Positions 1 through 7,698 of a stretch of DNA of 64,000 bases are shown piece by piece. The stretch lies in assembly GCA_943370025.1 (NCBI GenBank), contig CALRPI020000013.1, positions 18,753 to 82,752 of the forward strand, read 5' to 3'. The stretch comes from JAAUUE01 sp943370025 (GTDB lineage Bacteria; Cyanobacteriota; Cyanobacteriia; Cyanobacteriales; JAAUUE01). Within the stretch, counting starts at the first letter, position 1; every line of letters begins with the position of its first letter. A model generated the notes under the pieces. The model was not told the origin of the DNA and searched no databases. It was given only the letters and a program-made list of their open reading frames with translations. A program made the translations under genes and the position numbers.

Positions 1-1927
1 TTGTTTCTAGAGCAACAGTCATGTGGTGAACTTGGCGCTGATAGTGTTCTGGATCGAGACAATCTATCATCAGTTGACCAACTATTTCATCATTGCCAAG
101 GGATACCAATAATTCCTTTGACCCAGAGTAGCTTAAATAAATCCCGGCTCGATTCACCCGAAACATCAGGTCAGGAATAGCTTGCAGTATTGCCCGATTT
201 TGAGCCTCAATTTCCGCCAAGGCAACTTCAGCAGCTTTGCGATCGCTAATATCCATCGCAATTCCCACCAAACGACTCACTCCCCCATCCTCATCTATCT
301 GGGGCTGCCCCTTGGCAAATACATAACCAAGGGAGCCATCTTCCCGAATGATTGGGATATCTAACTCGTAGGGTTCGCCAAACTGGATCGCTCGATCGAC
401 CAGAAAATTCAGACGCTGATAATCTTCTAGAACAAAATTCCGACTCTGCTGAGGAAAACTAGGGGCGGGTTGGTCTGGATTATAACCAAATATCTGAAAC
501 AGTTCTGGCGACCAATATGCTTCCCCCGTAGTGACAAGAAATTCCCAACTTCCCAACCGAGCAACTCGCTGTGCCTCCCTGAGGATTGTCTCCTGTTTTT
601 GGAGAGCCTCAGTCCGTTGAGCAACTCGAATCTCTAATTCCTGATTGATCTGCGCTAGGGAGACAACTAGGCGTTTCTGCTCCGTAATATCCAACCCAAA
701 GCTAACACTCTTGCCATCAGAAAGCCGGATATGCATCCAATTAGTATCTAGTATTTGCCCATTTCTAGCTTTTAGTTTGGATTCCCGCCAAGTAGAATCT
801 GCGGTGATTATATGTTGCATCACTGCCTCGTATTCTGCTGGATCAGGGTAACATTCTCGCAGGACATCGGTGGACTGAAAATCTGCTGTTGTCCAACCCA
901 ATAATTGCTCTAAATATTGATTGCTCATTAAGACCTGATTGTCTTGGGAATAGAGGCTCGCCATGACTGGCATGTGGTCAAAGATCAGTTGTAGAATTTC
1001 TTTTTGGCTTTGGAGTTCCAATTCTGTTTGTTTAAGGGCAGTTATATCTCGCCCTACAGACTGAATTTCTACTAATTTCCCTTCAGTATTAAAAATTCCT
1101 TGGTTGAGCCATTGTGTCCAGCCGATCGTTCCATCTACCCTCACGTGGCGATTTTCTACCAAGAAACTAGGATTTTCTAAGGTTAATTCCTTGATTTGCC
1201 AGAGAGTATCTATCAAGCTTTCAGGGTTGGAAATCTCTATCCACTTCTTTCCGACTATTTCCTCTAGAGAACGACCCAAAGCACAACAGCGGGCTGGGTT
1301 AGCAAAGGTAATGGTTGTATCTGGGAGCGATCGCACAATAAAATCTGTTTGAGCTTCAACTACCCGCTGATAAGACATCTTACTTTCTCGCAAAGCCTGC
1401 TCTGAATTACGACGAGTAGTAATATCTTGAAAAGTTGCAATCACGTACTCCACTTGCCCTTGGGTGTTAAATATCGGGCTTGCTAGTACTTCTAGGGGAA
1501 TTATGCGATCGAGATGGTGTACTTCTATATCCTCTACTTGGACTTTCGCTCCTGCCAACGCCAAGTAACTAGGCAGATCTTCTAGGGGATAGGGTTCATG
1601 GGTAGTTGATCGATAGAGTTGAAAAGCTTGAGAAAGTTCGGCAACTTTCCCTATCTGGGGGACGGAGCTAGAAATATCTGTTAAAAGTTCTTGGCCAGCC
1701 TGATTGATATACACCAAATCCCCGGTAGTATTATGGACAGCAATACCTACAGAGGTGGCATCAAGAAATTGAGTCAAATAATTACCTTCATGATGCTGCT
1801 CAGAGATCGGAATATGATTTAAGGTCTGCGTTAGGAGAGATGAGACTAAGTGCTTGACACTAGTGGGTGTGGATTCCCAGTCTGCGCTCGGAATCTGCTC
1901 AAGGCTGTGGGGATATTGTTCTGCCAT
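1..1927 (-). CDS. Multi-PAS sensor protein (probable histidine kinase), C-terminus beyond window
   Basis: This reading frame is open on the minus strand from an ATG at 1927 to the left edge, giving about 642 residues with no stop, so the gene is partial. Translation shows at least four or five successive PAS/PAC units. Each ends in a typical PAC signature (for example ATFQDITTRR, SVGRDITALKQ, FGLDITEQKR, GIAMDISDRKAAE). Between two of them lies a short coiled linker (LEIRVAQRTEALQKQE) often found ahead of signalling domains. No transmembrane segment is seen, so it is probably cytoplasmic. Proteins of this architecture usually end in a HisKA/HATPase or GGDEF output domain, which would lie outside the window. 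The output type is therefore inference. The PAS content is direct. Confidence 0.9.
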   Translation of the reverse strand, partial: MAEQYPHSLEQIPSADWESTPTSVKHLVSSLLTQTLNHIPISEQHHEGNYLTQFLDATSVGIAVHNTTGDLVYINQAGQELLTDISSSVPQIGKVAELSQAFQLYRSTTHEPYPLEDLPSYLALAGAKVQVEDIEVHHLDRIIPLEVLASPIFNTQGQVEYVIATFQDITTRRNSEQALRESKMSYQRVVEAQTDFIVRSLPDTTITFANPARCCALGRSLEEIVGKKWIEISNPESLIDTLWQIKELTLENPSFLVENRHVRVDGTIGWTQWLNQGIFNTEGKLVEIQSVGRDITALKQTELELQSQKEILQLIFDHMPVMASLYSQDNQVLMSNQYLEQLLGWTTADFQSTDVLRECYPDPAEYEAVMQHIITADSTWRESKLKARNGQILDTNWMHIRLSDGKSVSFGLDITEQKRLVVSLAQINQELEIRVAQRTEALQKQETILREAQRVARLGSWEFLVTTGEAYWSPELFQIFGYNPDQPAPSFPQQSRNFVLEDYQRLNFLVDRAIQFGEPYELDIPIIREDGSLGYVFAKGQPQIDEDGGVSRLVGIAMDISDRKAAEVALAEIEAQNRAILQAIPDLMFRVNRAGIYLSYSGSKELLVSLGNDEIVGQLMIDCLDPEHYQRQVHHMTVALET

Positions 1928-1983
1928 AGCGAATAAGTTAACCAAGATTTTCCTAAAATCATCTTTCAAATCATCTTTTATAG

Positions 1984-2079
1984 AACTTATACACTGCTCA
2001 TGAATTATCTAGAGTTTTGAAAATTTTGCGGGCTAAAGGTCATCGAAGCCCACAAAATTACTAAATGCATAATTCCTAT
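1984..2079. repeat. Family A dispersed hairpin repeat, copy 1
   Basis: It opens with a TTATACACTG-type end, passes GAATTATCTAGAG and has an inner stem TTTTGCGGGCT / AGCCCACAAAA. It ends ATGCATAATTCCT. Further copies lie near 2940, 4837, 16403, 21122, 35568 (half), 55424 and 55521. Confidence 0.65.
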
Positions 2080-2175
2080 TCTATAGTTGTCGCCGATCAA
2101 GTTAGGTTATAGAACTATCACGAGGCAGAGAAGATTCTATAGCCGAAATCATTTTCGTTCCCTTGATAGTTGCTA

Positions 2176-2403
2176 TAGCGATCCTAAATGGGTTGAGAAC
2201 GGCTCCCCCTCCGGGCTGCCATGTACACACAAGTATTGATCATCTCGTTTAATGGGGAGGATCCCCCTAAATCCCCCTTAAAAAGGGGGGCTGGGGGGGA
2301 TCAAATCCTGAAACGTAGTCGGAGTGGTCTTGTGTGTGCACCGTAGCCCGGAGGGGGAGCCGTTCTCAACCCTCTAAAATTCTAAATTCATTTAGGATAA
2401 CTA
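2176..2403. mobile_element. Family B TA-flanked palindromic element (MITE-like), copy B1, with a nested element
   Basis: The outer ends are TAGCGATCCTAAAT and ATTTAGGATAACTA, flanked on both sides by TA (2174-2175 and 2404-2405). The inner stem GGTTGAGAACGGCTCC pairs with GGAGCCGTTCTCAACC. At the tip of the stem a second palindromic element (about 2217-2345) with ACACACAAG/CTTGTGTGT arms is inserted, which explains the 228 bp length against 86-98 bp for other copies. Confidence 0.75.
2217..2345. repeat. Family F palindromic element nested in B1
   Basis: Imperfect terminal inverted repeats of about 17 bp end in ACACACAAG and CTTGTGTGT. The inside carries GGATCCCCCTAAATCCCCC and a G-rich partner. 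A related sequence sharing AAGTATTGATCA and the GGATCCCCCTA motif lies at about 41925-42065, next to ureG. It sits exactly at the centre of the B1 palindrome. Confidence 0.6.
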
Positions 2404-2462
2404 TATACATCCCTTAATAGTTACTATACATAACAATTTTAATGGATTTATTCGATCGCAAA

Positions 2463-2924
2463 TCATAAAGGATTTGCTCGATACTCAGGAAAATTCATTT
2501 CTTTCCCCCGATGGGTGGTAATTACTGTTTTAACATTGCCCCGGCGAGTAAAATCACCAATCACTCTCATGGCTTTGGGCTTGATCTCTGCCATTAATCT
2601 ATCAGCAATTACATTAATCACCTTTTCATGACTAATATGCTGCTGGCGAAAAGAGTTGATATAGAGCTTGAAGGCTTTTAGTTCCACAACCCAACCATCA
2701 GGGTAATAATCAAGGACGATCGTTCCAAAATCTGGATAGCCCGATCGTGGGCAGAGGGCAGTAAATTCTGGATGCTCAATATGAATTAAATAGTCATGAG
2801 CCGGGGATGAATTTTCCCAAATTTCTAAGGGCTGATCCGTAGCCTTTATAATTGCTTCATCTCCATAACGGGTAGATTGCAGATCACTTTCTGGGGGATT
2901 ATTTGGAGTCATATTTATCGTCAT
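2463..2924 (-). CDS. queF: NADPH-dependent 7-cyano-7-deazaguanine reductase QueF
   Basis: QueF reduces the nitrile preQ0 to the amine preQ1 with two NADPH, in queuosine tRNA-modification synthesis in the cytoplasm. The 153-residue length fits the short, single-domain (type I) QueF class. The signature FTALCPRSGYPDFG is present, with the thioimide-forming nucleophile at Cys58 and the proton-transfer Asp65. The QueF motif ELKAFKLYINSFR begins at Glu81, and the conserved GDFTRRGN segment lies near the C-terminus. The start ATG at 2924 gives an N-terminal extension like cyanobacterial homologues. A second ATG four codons later is also possible. A family A repeat lies directly upstream, between this gene and the exported protein to its right. 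Confidence 0.96.
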   Translation of the reverse strand: MTINMTPNNPPESDLQSTRYGDEAIIKATDQPLEIWENSSPAHDYLIHIEHPEFTALCPRSGYPDFGTIVLDYYPDGWVVELKAFKLYINSFRQQHISHEKVINVIADRLMAEIKPKAMRVIGDFTRRGNVKTVITTHRGKEMNFPEYRANPL

Positions 2925-2934
2925 ATTAAAATTT

Positions 2935-3016
2935 GCGAGGAGGTTTTTGCGGGCTGAGCGGAGTCGAAGCCCGCAAAAACCTCCTTAATCCTAGGTAATT
3001 TGTTGGTAGTGCATAA
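2935..3016. repeat. Family A dispersed hairpin repeat, copy 2
   Basis: A strong stem GAGGTTTTTGCGGGCT / AGCCCGCAAAAACCTC is followed by a degenerate AGGTAATTTGTTGG arm and a GTGCATAAGCCC end. It fills the gap between queF and the next gene. Confidence 0.7.
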
Positions 3017-3019
3017 GCC

Positions 3020-3790
3020 CTAATAAAGTTCTAAGAAAACTCCCCAGCGGCGATCGCTTTTTCCGACTCTGCTTTCTAGCTGCCACTGGGTTCCCACGCG
3101 GAGATTCCTAGTAATAGCATAGCCCAGAGCTAGATTTGTAATCGCCACTTCTTGGCTGCTACCGGGAGCCACCCAAGTCTGACTCAGGGCAAGATCAGCC
3201 GCACTGGGGCGAGAGAGAACTACTTGCAACCTGCCCCCCACACTAATGCCCCTCGTGCTTAAATCTTGGGAATTAATTTGCCGATAACCCAAAACAGGGG
3301 CGGCATTGACATAGTTACCCAAGGGCAGTGCATAGTAGCGTAACTCGGCTCCGTAGTTACCCAGATTCCCAGTTTGATAGTCACCGCTGAGGGTTAACCG
3401 TTCCCCCAGAAAAATATCTTCAACGCCTAGAGTGACCTGACCCTGCTGAGTGCTTTCTCCATAGCCCAACCGCCATCGCGTCCGAAAGCTAGAATCGTTT
3501 TCTATGTCTTCCAGCACATTCGGGATCTGTCGCTGCCAGCGCTGAAGGACGGGACTATTCTGCCAACTGGGTTGGGGAGCCGGGGGTGTGATAACTGGAT
3601 TTGTGGTGTTTGGAGTTTCGGCGATCGAAGTTGTGGTTGCCACAATCGAAGTTGTAGGTGTGGCGATCGAATCTGTGGTTGTAGCAGTTACTAACGGTGC
3701 TGTTTCTGCCGTCACTTCAGCCAAAGCAGGTTTTTGCAAAAATAAATAACTGCTCAACAATCCACCAAACACACCAAGAGACACACCCAT
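3020..3790 (-). CDS. Exported protein, probable outer-membrane beta-barrel, unknown function
   Basis: I do not recognise a named family. Read from the ATG at 3790 the protein begins with a convincing signal peptide (MGVSLGVFGGLLSSYLFLQ, then PALA as cleavage site). A Thr/Ala/Pro-rich linker follows. The last 160 residues alternate polar and hydrophobic residues (VTLGVEDIFLGERLTLSGDY, LRVGTQWQLESRV) and end in aromatic Tyr, as in outer-membrane barrels. The frame is open further upstream to a TTG at 3883, two bases after the argF stop, but that extension reads through a dispersed palindromic repeat (3791-3830) and is probably not native. I therefore prefer the 3790 start. The repeat may have replaced the original 5' end. 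Co-orientation with argF looks incidental. Confidence 0.65.
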   Translation of the reverse strand: MGVSLGVFGGLLSSYLFLQKPALAEVTAETAPLVTATTTDSIATPTTSIVATTTSIAETPNTTNPVITPPAPQPSWQNSPVLQRWQRQIPNVLEDIENDSSFRTRWRLGYGESTQQGQVTLGVEDIFLGERLTLSGDYQTGNLGNYGAELRYYALPLGNYVNAAPVLGYRQINSQDLSTRGISVGGRLQVVLSRPSAADLALSQTWVAPGSSQEVAITNLALGYAITRNLRVGTQWQLESRVGKSDRRWGVFLELY

Positions 3791-3830
3791 TAGGTTGGGT
3801 AGAGCAAAGCGAAACCCAACGCCAACAAAA
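3791..3830. repeat. Dispersed GTTGGGT/ACCCAAC palindromic repeat
   Basis: The arms GGTTGGGT and ACCCAAC are separated by AGAGCAAAGCGAA, and AACAAAATG follows. This resembles a palindrome I recall as widespread in cyanobacterial genomes. It overlaps the possible upstream N-terminal extension of the neighbouring exported protein. Confidence 0.6.
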
Positions 3831-3885
3831 TGAGAACTTTGAGCAAACTCTTTTTTTAGTCTTAAATTAAGTAAGTGCAGCAAGA

Positions 3886-4806
3886 TTAATTGCCTCCCAG
3901 AAGGCTGAGGAGGAGGGCTTTTTGGGCGTGCATCCGGTTTTCGGCTTGCTGCCAGATGCGGGATTGACTACCGGCGATGACCTCCTCGGTAATTTCTTCG
4001 TCTCGGTGAGCGGGGAGACAATGGAGGGCGATCGCATCTTTAGCGGCTTTCTCCAACAGAGCTTGATTTAGTTGATAGGGTTGAAAAATGGGAATCCTTG
4101 ATTCAGCAAGGTCTTCCTGCCCCATACTTGCCCAAACATCGGTGTAGAGAATTTGGCTACCTTGAACGGCGGCGATCGGGTCTTCGGTGACTAATACTTC
4201 GGTTTTCCCGGCGGCGATTTTCTTTGCCTGCTCCACAATCTGGGCATCGGGTTGATAGTCCTTGGGGCAACCAATTCGCACATGCATCCCCGTCAAGGCA
4301 CAGCCCAACAAGAGGGAGTTTGCCATATTATTTCCATCCCCCAGATAGGTCAAGGTCAAGCCAGCGAGGGAGCCAAAACATTCTTGGGCGGTGAGGAGAT
4401 CTGCCAAAACTTGGCAGGGATGCTCTAGGTCAGTCAGGGCATTGATAATGGGGATTTGGGAGCAGGCAGCAAAGGTTTCCAAGTCGGCTTGTTTGTAGGT
4501 ACGAATTGCCAAAATATCTAGGTAGCCGTCGAGGACTTTGGCAGTATCTTCGAGGGGTTCACCTCGGCTGATCTGGGTGACGTTGGTGTTGAGATCGATC
4601 GCCTGCCCCCCCAGTTGATACATCGCCACCAAAAAACTAACCCGTGTCCGAGTGGAGGCTTTATAAAATAACAAGCCCAAAACCTTCCGCCGCAAGGGTT
4701 CTATCTCTTTCGACTTTAGTTCTATGGCTAAATTGAGTAATTCTGCAATTTCTTCACTACTCAAATCCGCCAAACTCAGCAAATCCCTTCCCTGTAAACT
4801 TGCCAT
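3886..4806 (-). CDS. argF: Ornithine carbamoyltransferase
   Basis: ArgF converts ornithine and carbamoyl phosphate to citrulline in arginine synthesis. The 306-residue length is typical of the anabolic enzyme. The carbamoyl-phosphate site STRTR is at residues 51-55, HPCQ at 129-132, and the ornithine-binding HCLPAHR at 262-268, all intact. The start MASLQGRDLLS at 4806 places these motifs as in the family. Other arginine genes are not adjacent, which is usual in cyanobacteria. A family A hairpin follows on its upstream side. Anabolic rather than catabolic use is inferred from the absence of arcA/arcC neighbours. Confidence 0.97.
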   Translation of the reverse strand: MASLQGRDLLSLADLSSEEIAELLNLAIELKSKEIEPLRRKVLGLLFYKASTRTRVSFLVAMYQLGGQAIDLNTNVTQISRGEPLEDTAKVLDGYLDILAIRTYKQADLETFAACSQIPIINALTDLEHPCQVLADLLTAQECFGSLAGLTLTYLGDGNNMANSLLLGCALTGMHVRIGCPKDYQPDAQIVEQAKKIAAGKTEVLVTEDPIAAVQGSQILYTDVWASMGQEDLAESRIPIFQPYQLNQALLEKAAKDAIALHCLPAHRDEEITEEVIAGSQSRIWQQAENRMHAQKALLLSLLGGN

Positions 4807-4836
4807 ATGCCCTCACTGCCTTGATTAAAGATTACT

Positions 4837-4932
4837 GGACTTACGCCTTTTGATGTTTTTGCAGGCTTCGACGACCCTCAGCCCGCAAAAACATCCACAA
4901 CTCTAGATAATGCGTTGGCATTGCGTAAGTCC
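4837..4932. repeat. Family A dispersed hairpin repeat, copy 3
   Basis: This is the most complete copy. The ends GGACTTACGCC and GCGTAAGTCC are inverted, with an inner stem GATGTTTTTGC / GCAAAAACATC and a CTCTAGATAATGCGTTGGC segment between the inner and outer arm. Confidence 0.75.
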
Positions 4933-4956
4933 TAGATTTAGATAACTACCGCTAGT

Positions 4957-5196
4957 CTACCAAGTTGGGTCGCTATAAAGTGTAACCGTTACCTGCTTTT
5001 TGCCTAAAGGTACAGAAGTAATACAAGCACAAATGGTTTCCCCGTCATCAATTTCGACCTCACAAGCATGGCAGGAACCCCGCAAGCACCCTGTCGGAAT
5101 CTCCACCCCCGCCCGCCGCGCTGCCTCTAGTACCGATTCCCCAGCCTCCGCCTGAATAGATATTTCATCAGGCAAAAATATTAGCTCTACACTCAT
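4957..5196 (-). CDS. Short 2Fe-2S ferredoxin-fold protein
   Basis: A small electron-transfer protein of the plant-type ferredoxin fold. From the ATG at 5196 it is 79 residues. The cluster ligands are Cys37, Cys42 and Cys45 (GCLRGSCHAC), with the fourth ligand most likely Cys58 in ACITSVP. Only 12 residues separate Cys45 from Cys58, compared with about 29 in photosynthetic ferredoxin, so the loop region is shortened. Cys56 is an extra cysteine. An upstream in-frame TTG at 5223 would add nine residues, but MSVELIFLP is a natural beta-strand start. The gene lies 35 bases after the DUF2252 gene on the same strand and could be co-transcribed with it. The redox partner is unknown. Confidence 0.85.
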   Translation of the reverse strand: MSVELIFLPDEISIQAEAGESVLEAARRAGVEIPTGCLRGSCHACEVEIDDGETICACITSVPLGKKQVTVTLYSDPTW

Positions 5197-5231
5197 AAAT
5201 TCTTGATATAGGAGTTCAATCAATATGGCAA

Positions 5232-6635
5232 TTAACTTAAAATTTTAATTCTGCCAGATTTAATAGCTGCCAACAGAGCTTGGTGATCCTGTTGATTTTG
5301 GATGGCGTAGGCTGCCGCAAACTTAGCGATCGCCTGATCAAACCCATCTCCCTGCCCCAGATAACCAGAAATCTGCGCCGCATCCCCAGCACGGGCATGG
5401 GCGCGAGCTAGTGCCCAACCACAAAACTCCACATATTCCAGAAACCTCGTCCCATCCAAGTCATCCAAATCCACCGAACTTTTCATATCCCGCAACTGCC
5501 GCACATAAAAATCATGCCCCCCTTCACTCTGCATCCAGCCCAGAAAAATATCACTAGCTGCTTGGGTGATTCTTTGCCCCGTGACGATGCGCCGACCTTG
5601 CCGATCGTACACACTAGGTTTCGTATAGGGTTCCAGCACCGATCGCCTCGCCTCCTTGATTTGTAGAAACAACGCATCCTCCTCCCCCGCCATAAACAAA
5701 GCCACCGCACAGCGAGTCCCCACACTACCCACCCCCACAACCTTCATCGCCAAATCCACCAATTCATAGCGATCGAACAACACCCGCACATCCTCCCGCA
5801 AACTCGCCCGGTATTGGGGCAAAGCCTGTTGCATTTCTGCAAGAGTGCGATCGCCATCAACGTGATAGACCAAGGGGGGCTTGTCCAAAATCCGGGGCTG
5901 TCCATTCACCACTCGCGTCATCTCTGGCAGAATACTACTAGCGGCATGGTGGCTAACTTTGGGAGTGTTAAATAGCCTTTGCTTTTTGGCTCTAGAATCT
6001 GCACTCAACTCCAAAATCCGCTCCACAGTTAGCTTTGTGTACCAAGCATTCAGGGCAGTCATCTCCGCCAACTCCGCCATGTGACGGCGATAACTCTGCA
6101 CCGTCGCCAACACCGCCGCCGCCGATTCTCGATCGCTCAACCGAATATCCTGCCCCGCCACCAACACACTCACCGCCAACCGCTTCACATCCCACTCCCA
6201 AGGTGCAGGAAGGGTTTCATCAAAATCATTCACATCAAAAATCAAATTGCGCTCCGGTGTGGCAAAGGCTCCAAAGTTCAGCAAATGGCAATCTCCTACC
6301 GCCTGCACCCGTAAACCTGTTGTGGGTGTAGTCGCCACATCCTGCGCCATAATCAGCGCAGCCCCCCGCAAAAAAGCAAAGGGAGATTTCGCCATTCGTT
6401 CGTAGCGCAGGGGCAAAAGATTGGTTAATCTGCCCTGATTAGATTGTTCCAAAAGGCTGAGGGGATCGCGATCGCTCCCCGGCTGCCATTGACTATGGAC
6501 CGAACGAGGAACTTGCTTTCTCAGAGCTTTACCTGCTGCCATGCGCTGGGATTTTGGCAAACCTGATGTAGAGCGGGAGATTGTTTCAGCTTTTGGCACA
6601 GACACTGAAGGAACGGATTCTGGAGGTAAAATCAT
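5232..6635 (-). CDS. DUF2252 family protein
   Basis: This 467-residue protein matches the DUF2252 family by its ordered signatures: FLRGAALIMAQD at about residue 87, VGDCHLLNFGAF at about 113, and FDVNDFDETLPAPWEWDVKR at about 134. As I recall, the family is distantly related to protein-kinase/aminoglycoside-phosphotransferase folds. The GDxHxxNFG and NDFDE motifs would then correspond to the catalytic loop and metal-binding Asp. No substrate is established. There is no signal peptide and no membrane segment, so it should be cytoplasmic. The first 50 residues are polar and low-complexity. The gene is followed at close spacing by the short ferredoxin. Confidence 0.85.
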   Translation of the reverse strand: MILPPESVPSVSVPKAETISRSTSGLPKSQRMAAGKALRKQVPRSVHSQWQPGSDRDPLSLLEQSNQGRLTNLLPLRYERMAKSPFAFLRGAALIMAQDVATTPTTGLRVQAVGDCHLLNFGAFATPERNLIFDVNDFDETLPAPWEWDVKRLAVSVLVAGQDIRLSDRESAAAVLATVQSYRRHMAELAEMTALNAWYTKLTVERILELSADSRAKKQRLFNTPKVSHHAASSILPEMTRVVNGQPRILDKPPLVYHVDGDRTLAEMQQALPQYRASLREDVRVLFDRYELVDLAMKVVGVGSVGTRCAVALFMAGEEDALFLQIKEARRSVLEPYTKPSVYDRQGRRIVTGQRITQAASDIFLGWMQSEGGHDFYVRQLRDMKSSVDLDDLDGTRFLEYVEFCGWALARAHARAGDAAQISGYLGQGDGFDQAIAKFAAAYAIQNQQDHQALLAAIKSGRIKILS

Positions 6636-6714
6636 GGCATAAATAAAGCGTCAATGAATCAGGCATCAGCATAGTTAAGACTTAACCAAGTTCTGCTATT
6701 AGCAATCATCGATA

Positions 6715-6735
6715 GGGGCGCAAGGCTTTGCGCCC
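6715..6735. repeat. GGGCGCAA hairpin repeat, copy 1
   Basis: A perfect small hairpin GGGCGCAA-ggc-TTTGCGCCC in the gap between two divergent genes. Further copies are at 9160-9180 and 43551-43570. Confidence 0.6.
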
Positions 6736-6841
6736 TGACTAGATATATTATGTTTACATATCCTGTCAGCAGAATGGCGATCGCTTTAGAGCGGCAAATT
6801 AATATTGCATCTAAAACTATAATAAACGCCATAATAAATTC

Positions 6842-7639
6842 ATGAGCAATGGTAAGCAAAAAAAGAAGAAGCCTCTACCTGATTCTTCTGAAGAAAACAT
6901 CCTCGGAAAATTGCCCAAGGAAGCAAGAACTTGGGCAGAAAATTTGTCGTGGAACGATCGTCGCTATCTCCTTTCCATCTGTTACTTAATGAGTGGCTCT
7001 ACCCCGGAGATTCAGGCTAAATTCCTCGATGAATATACTGCGGATGGCTTAGTATCTAGGATGTTAAGCGATCTAGATACCCTAGAGAAGGTAAAAACCC
7101 ATCTCCAAGCTCTGCAAATCGATAATCCCCTTACTGAATCAGTCCTCAGAGATTACATCCGGCGTTTTTATATTCACTCCGCCCAAGATGTGCGCACACA
7201 GCCAGAAATATATCTAGAATCTGCTCTCAGATTAGTTGGCAAATCTGAGGAACGGAGTAATGTTTATAGCTATATTTTAGGTTTTGAAATCCTCAAAATT
7301 ATTTTCCAGATGAGTTGGCTAGAACAAGAGCGATTCTACCGAGTCCAGAAAAACCAAGAGGAATTTTTTAATAGTTATATCAAGCCAATTCAGTATGCCC
7401 ATAAAATCAATGGCATTATTGTCCCCAAGCATGAAAAACTATTCTTTGCCCGGCGAGACTATTATATTCAAAAGCCAGAAATCACCTCTAATAAGGTATT
7501 GGCATTGATTATGGCAACTTTCACAACTAAAGTAGTTATTAGTCTAGGATTTTCCCTAATTCGTAATTCTAGATTTTTAATATTTGATCATGATTATATT
7601 TACAATTCCGAAGCAGAAGAAATATTTCCTACTCAATAA
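6842..7639 (+). CDS. Conserved cyanobacterial protein of unknown function
   Basis: The protein is 265 residues. A Lys-rich N-terminus (GKQKKKKPLP) is followed by an alpha-helical body (LPKEARTWAENLSWNDRRY, FLDEYTADGLVSRML, YLESALRLVGKSEE) and a more mixed C-terminus. I recall similar cyanobacterial proteins that carry a misleading name linked to cobyrinate a,c-diamide synthase. Nothing here supports that: there is no P-loop and no glutaminase motif. No membrane segment or signal peptide is obvious. It stands alone, divergent from the DUF2252 gene and convergent with the next gene. Function unknown. Confidence 0.8.
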   Translation: MSNGKQKKKKPLPDSSEENILGKLPKEARTWAENLSWNDRRYLLSICYLMSGSTPEIQAKFLDEYTADGLVSRMLSDLDTLEKVKTHLQALQIDNPLTESVLRDYIRRFYIHSAQDVRTQPEIYLESALRLVGKSEERSNVYSYILGFEILKIIFQMSWLEQERFYRVQKNQEEFFNSYIKPIQYAHKINGIIVPKHEKLFFARRDYYIQKPEITSNKVLALIMATFTTKVVISLGFSLIRNSRFLIFDHDYIYNSEAEEIFPTQ

Positions 7640-7698
7640 AACTAAAGATGTGTGTGCCGTGCTCCGTGCGGCGCAACTATATCAATAACTCCTGTTTT

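Larger units (their letters stand above)
1928..2462. other. Intergenic region rich in palindromic repeats
   Basis: No gene is supported here. The 535 bases hold a family A hairpin repeat (about 1984-2079) and a long family B TA-flanked element (2176-2403) that carries another palindromic element at its centre. The remainder is AT-rich with no convincing promoter or terminator. Confidence 0.7.

Noticed and set aside
182..1352. Several short plus-strand frames within 182-1352
   Set aside because: They run antisense to a continuous minus-strand PAS-domain reading frame that is open from 1927 to the window edge.
6035..6331. Proline/serine-rich plus-strand frames inside the DUF2252 gene
   Set aside because: They are antisense shadows of a well-supported gene with compositionally biased translation.
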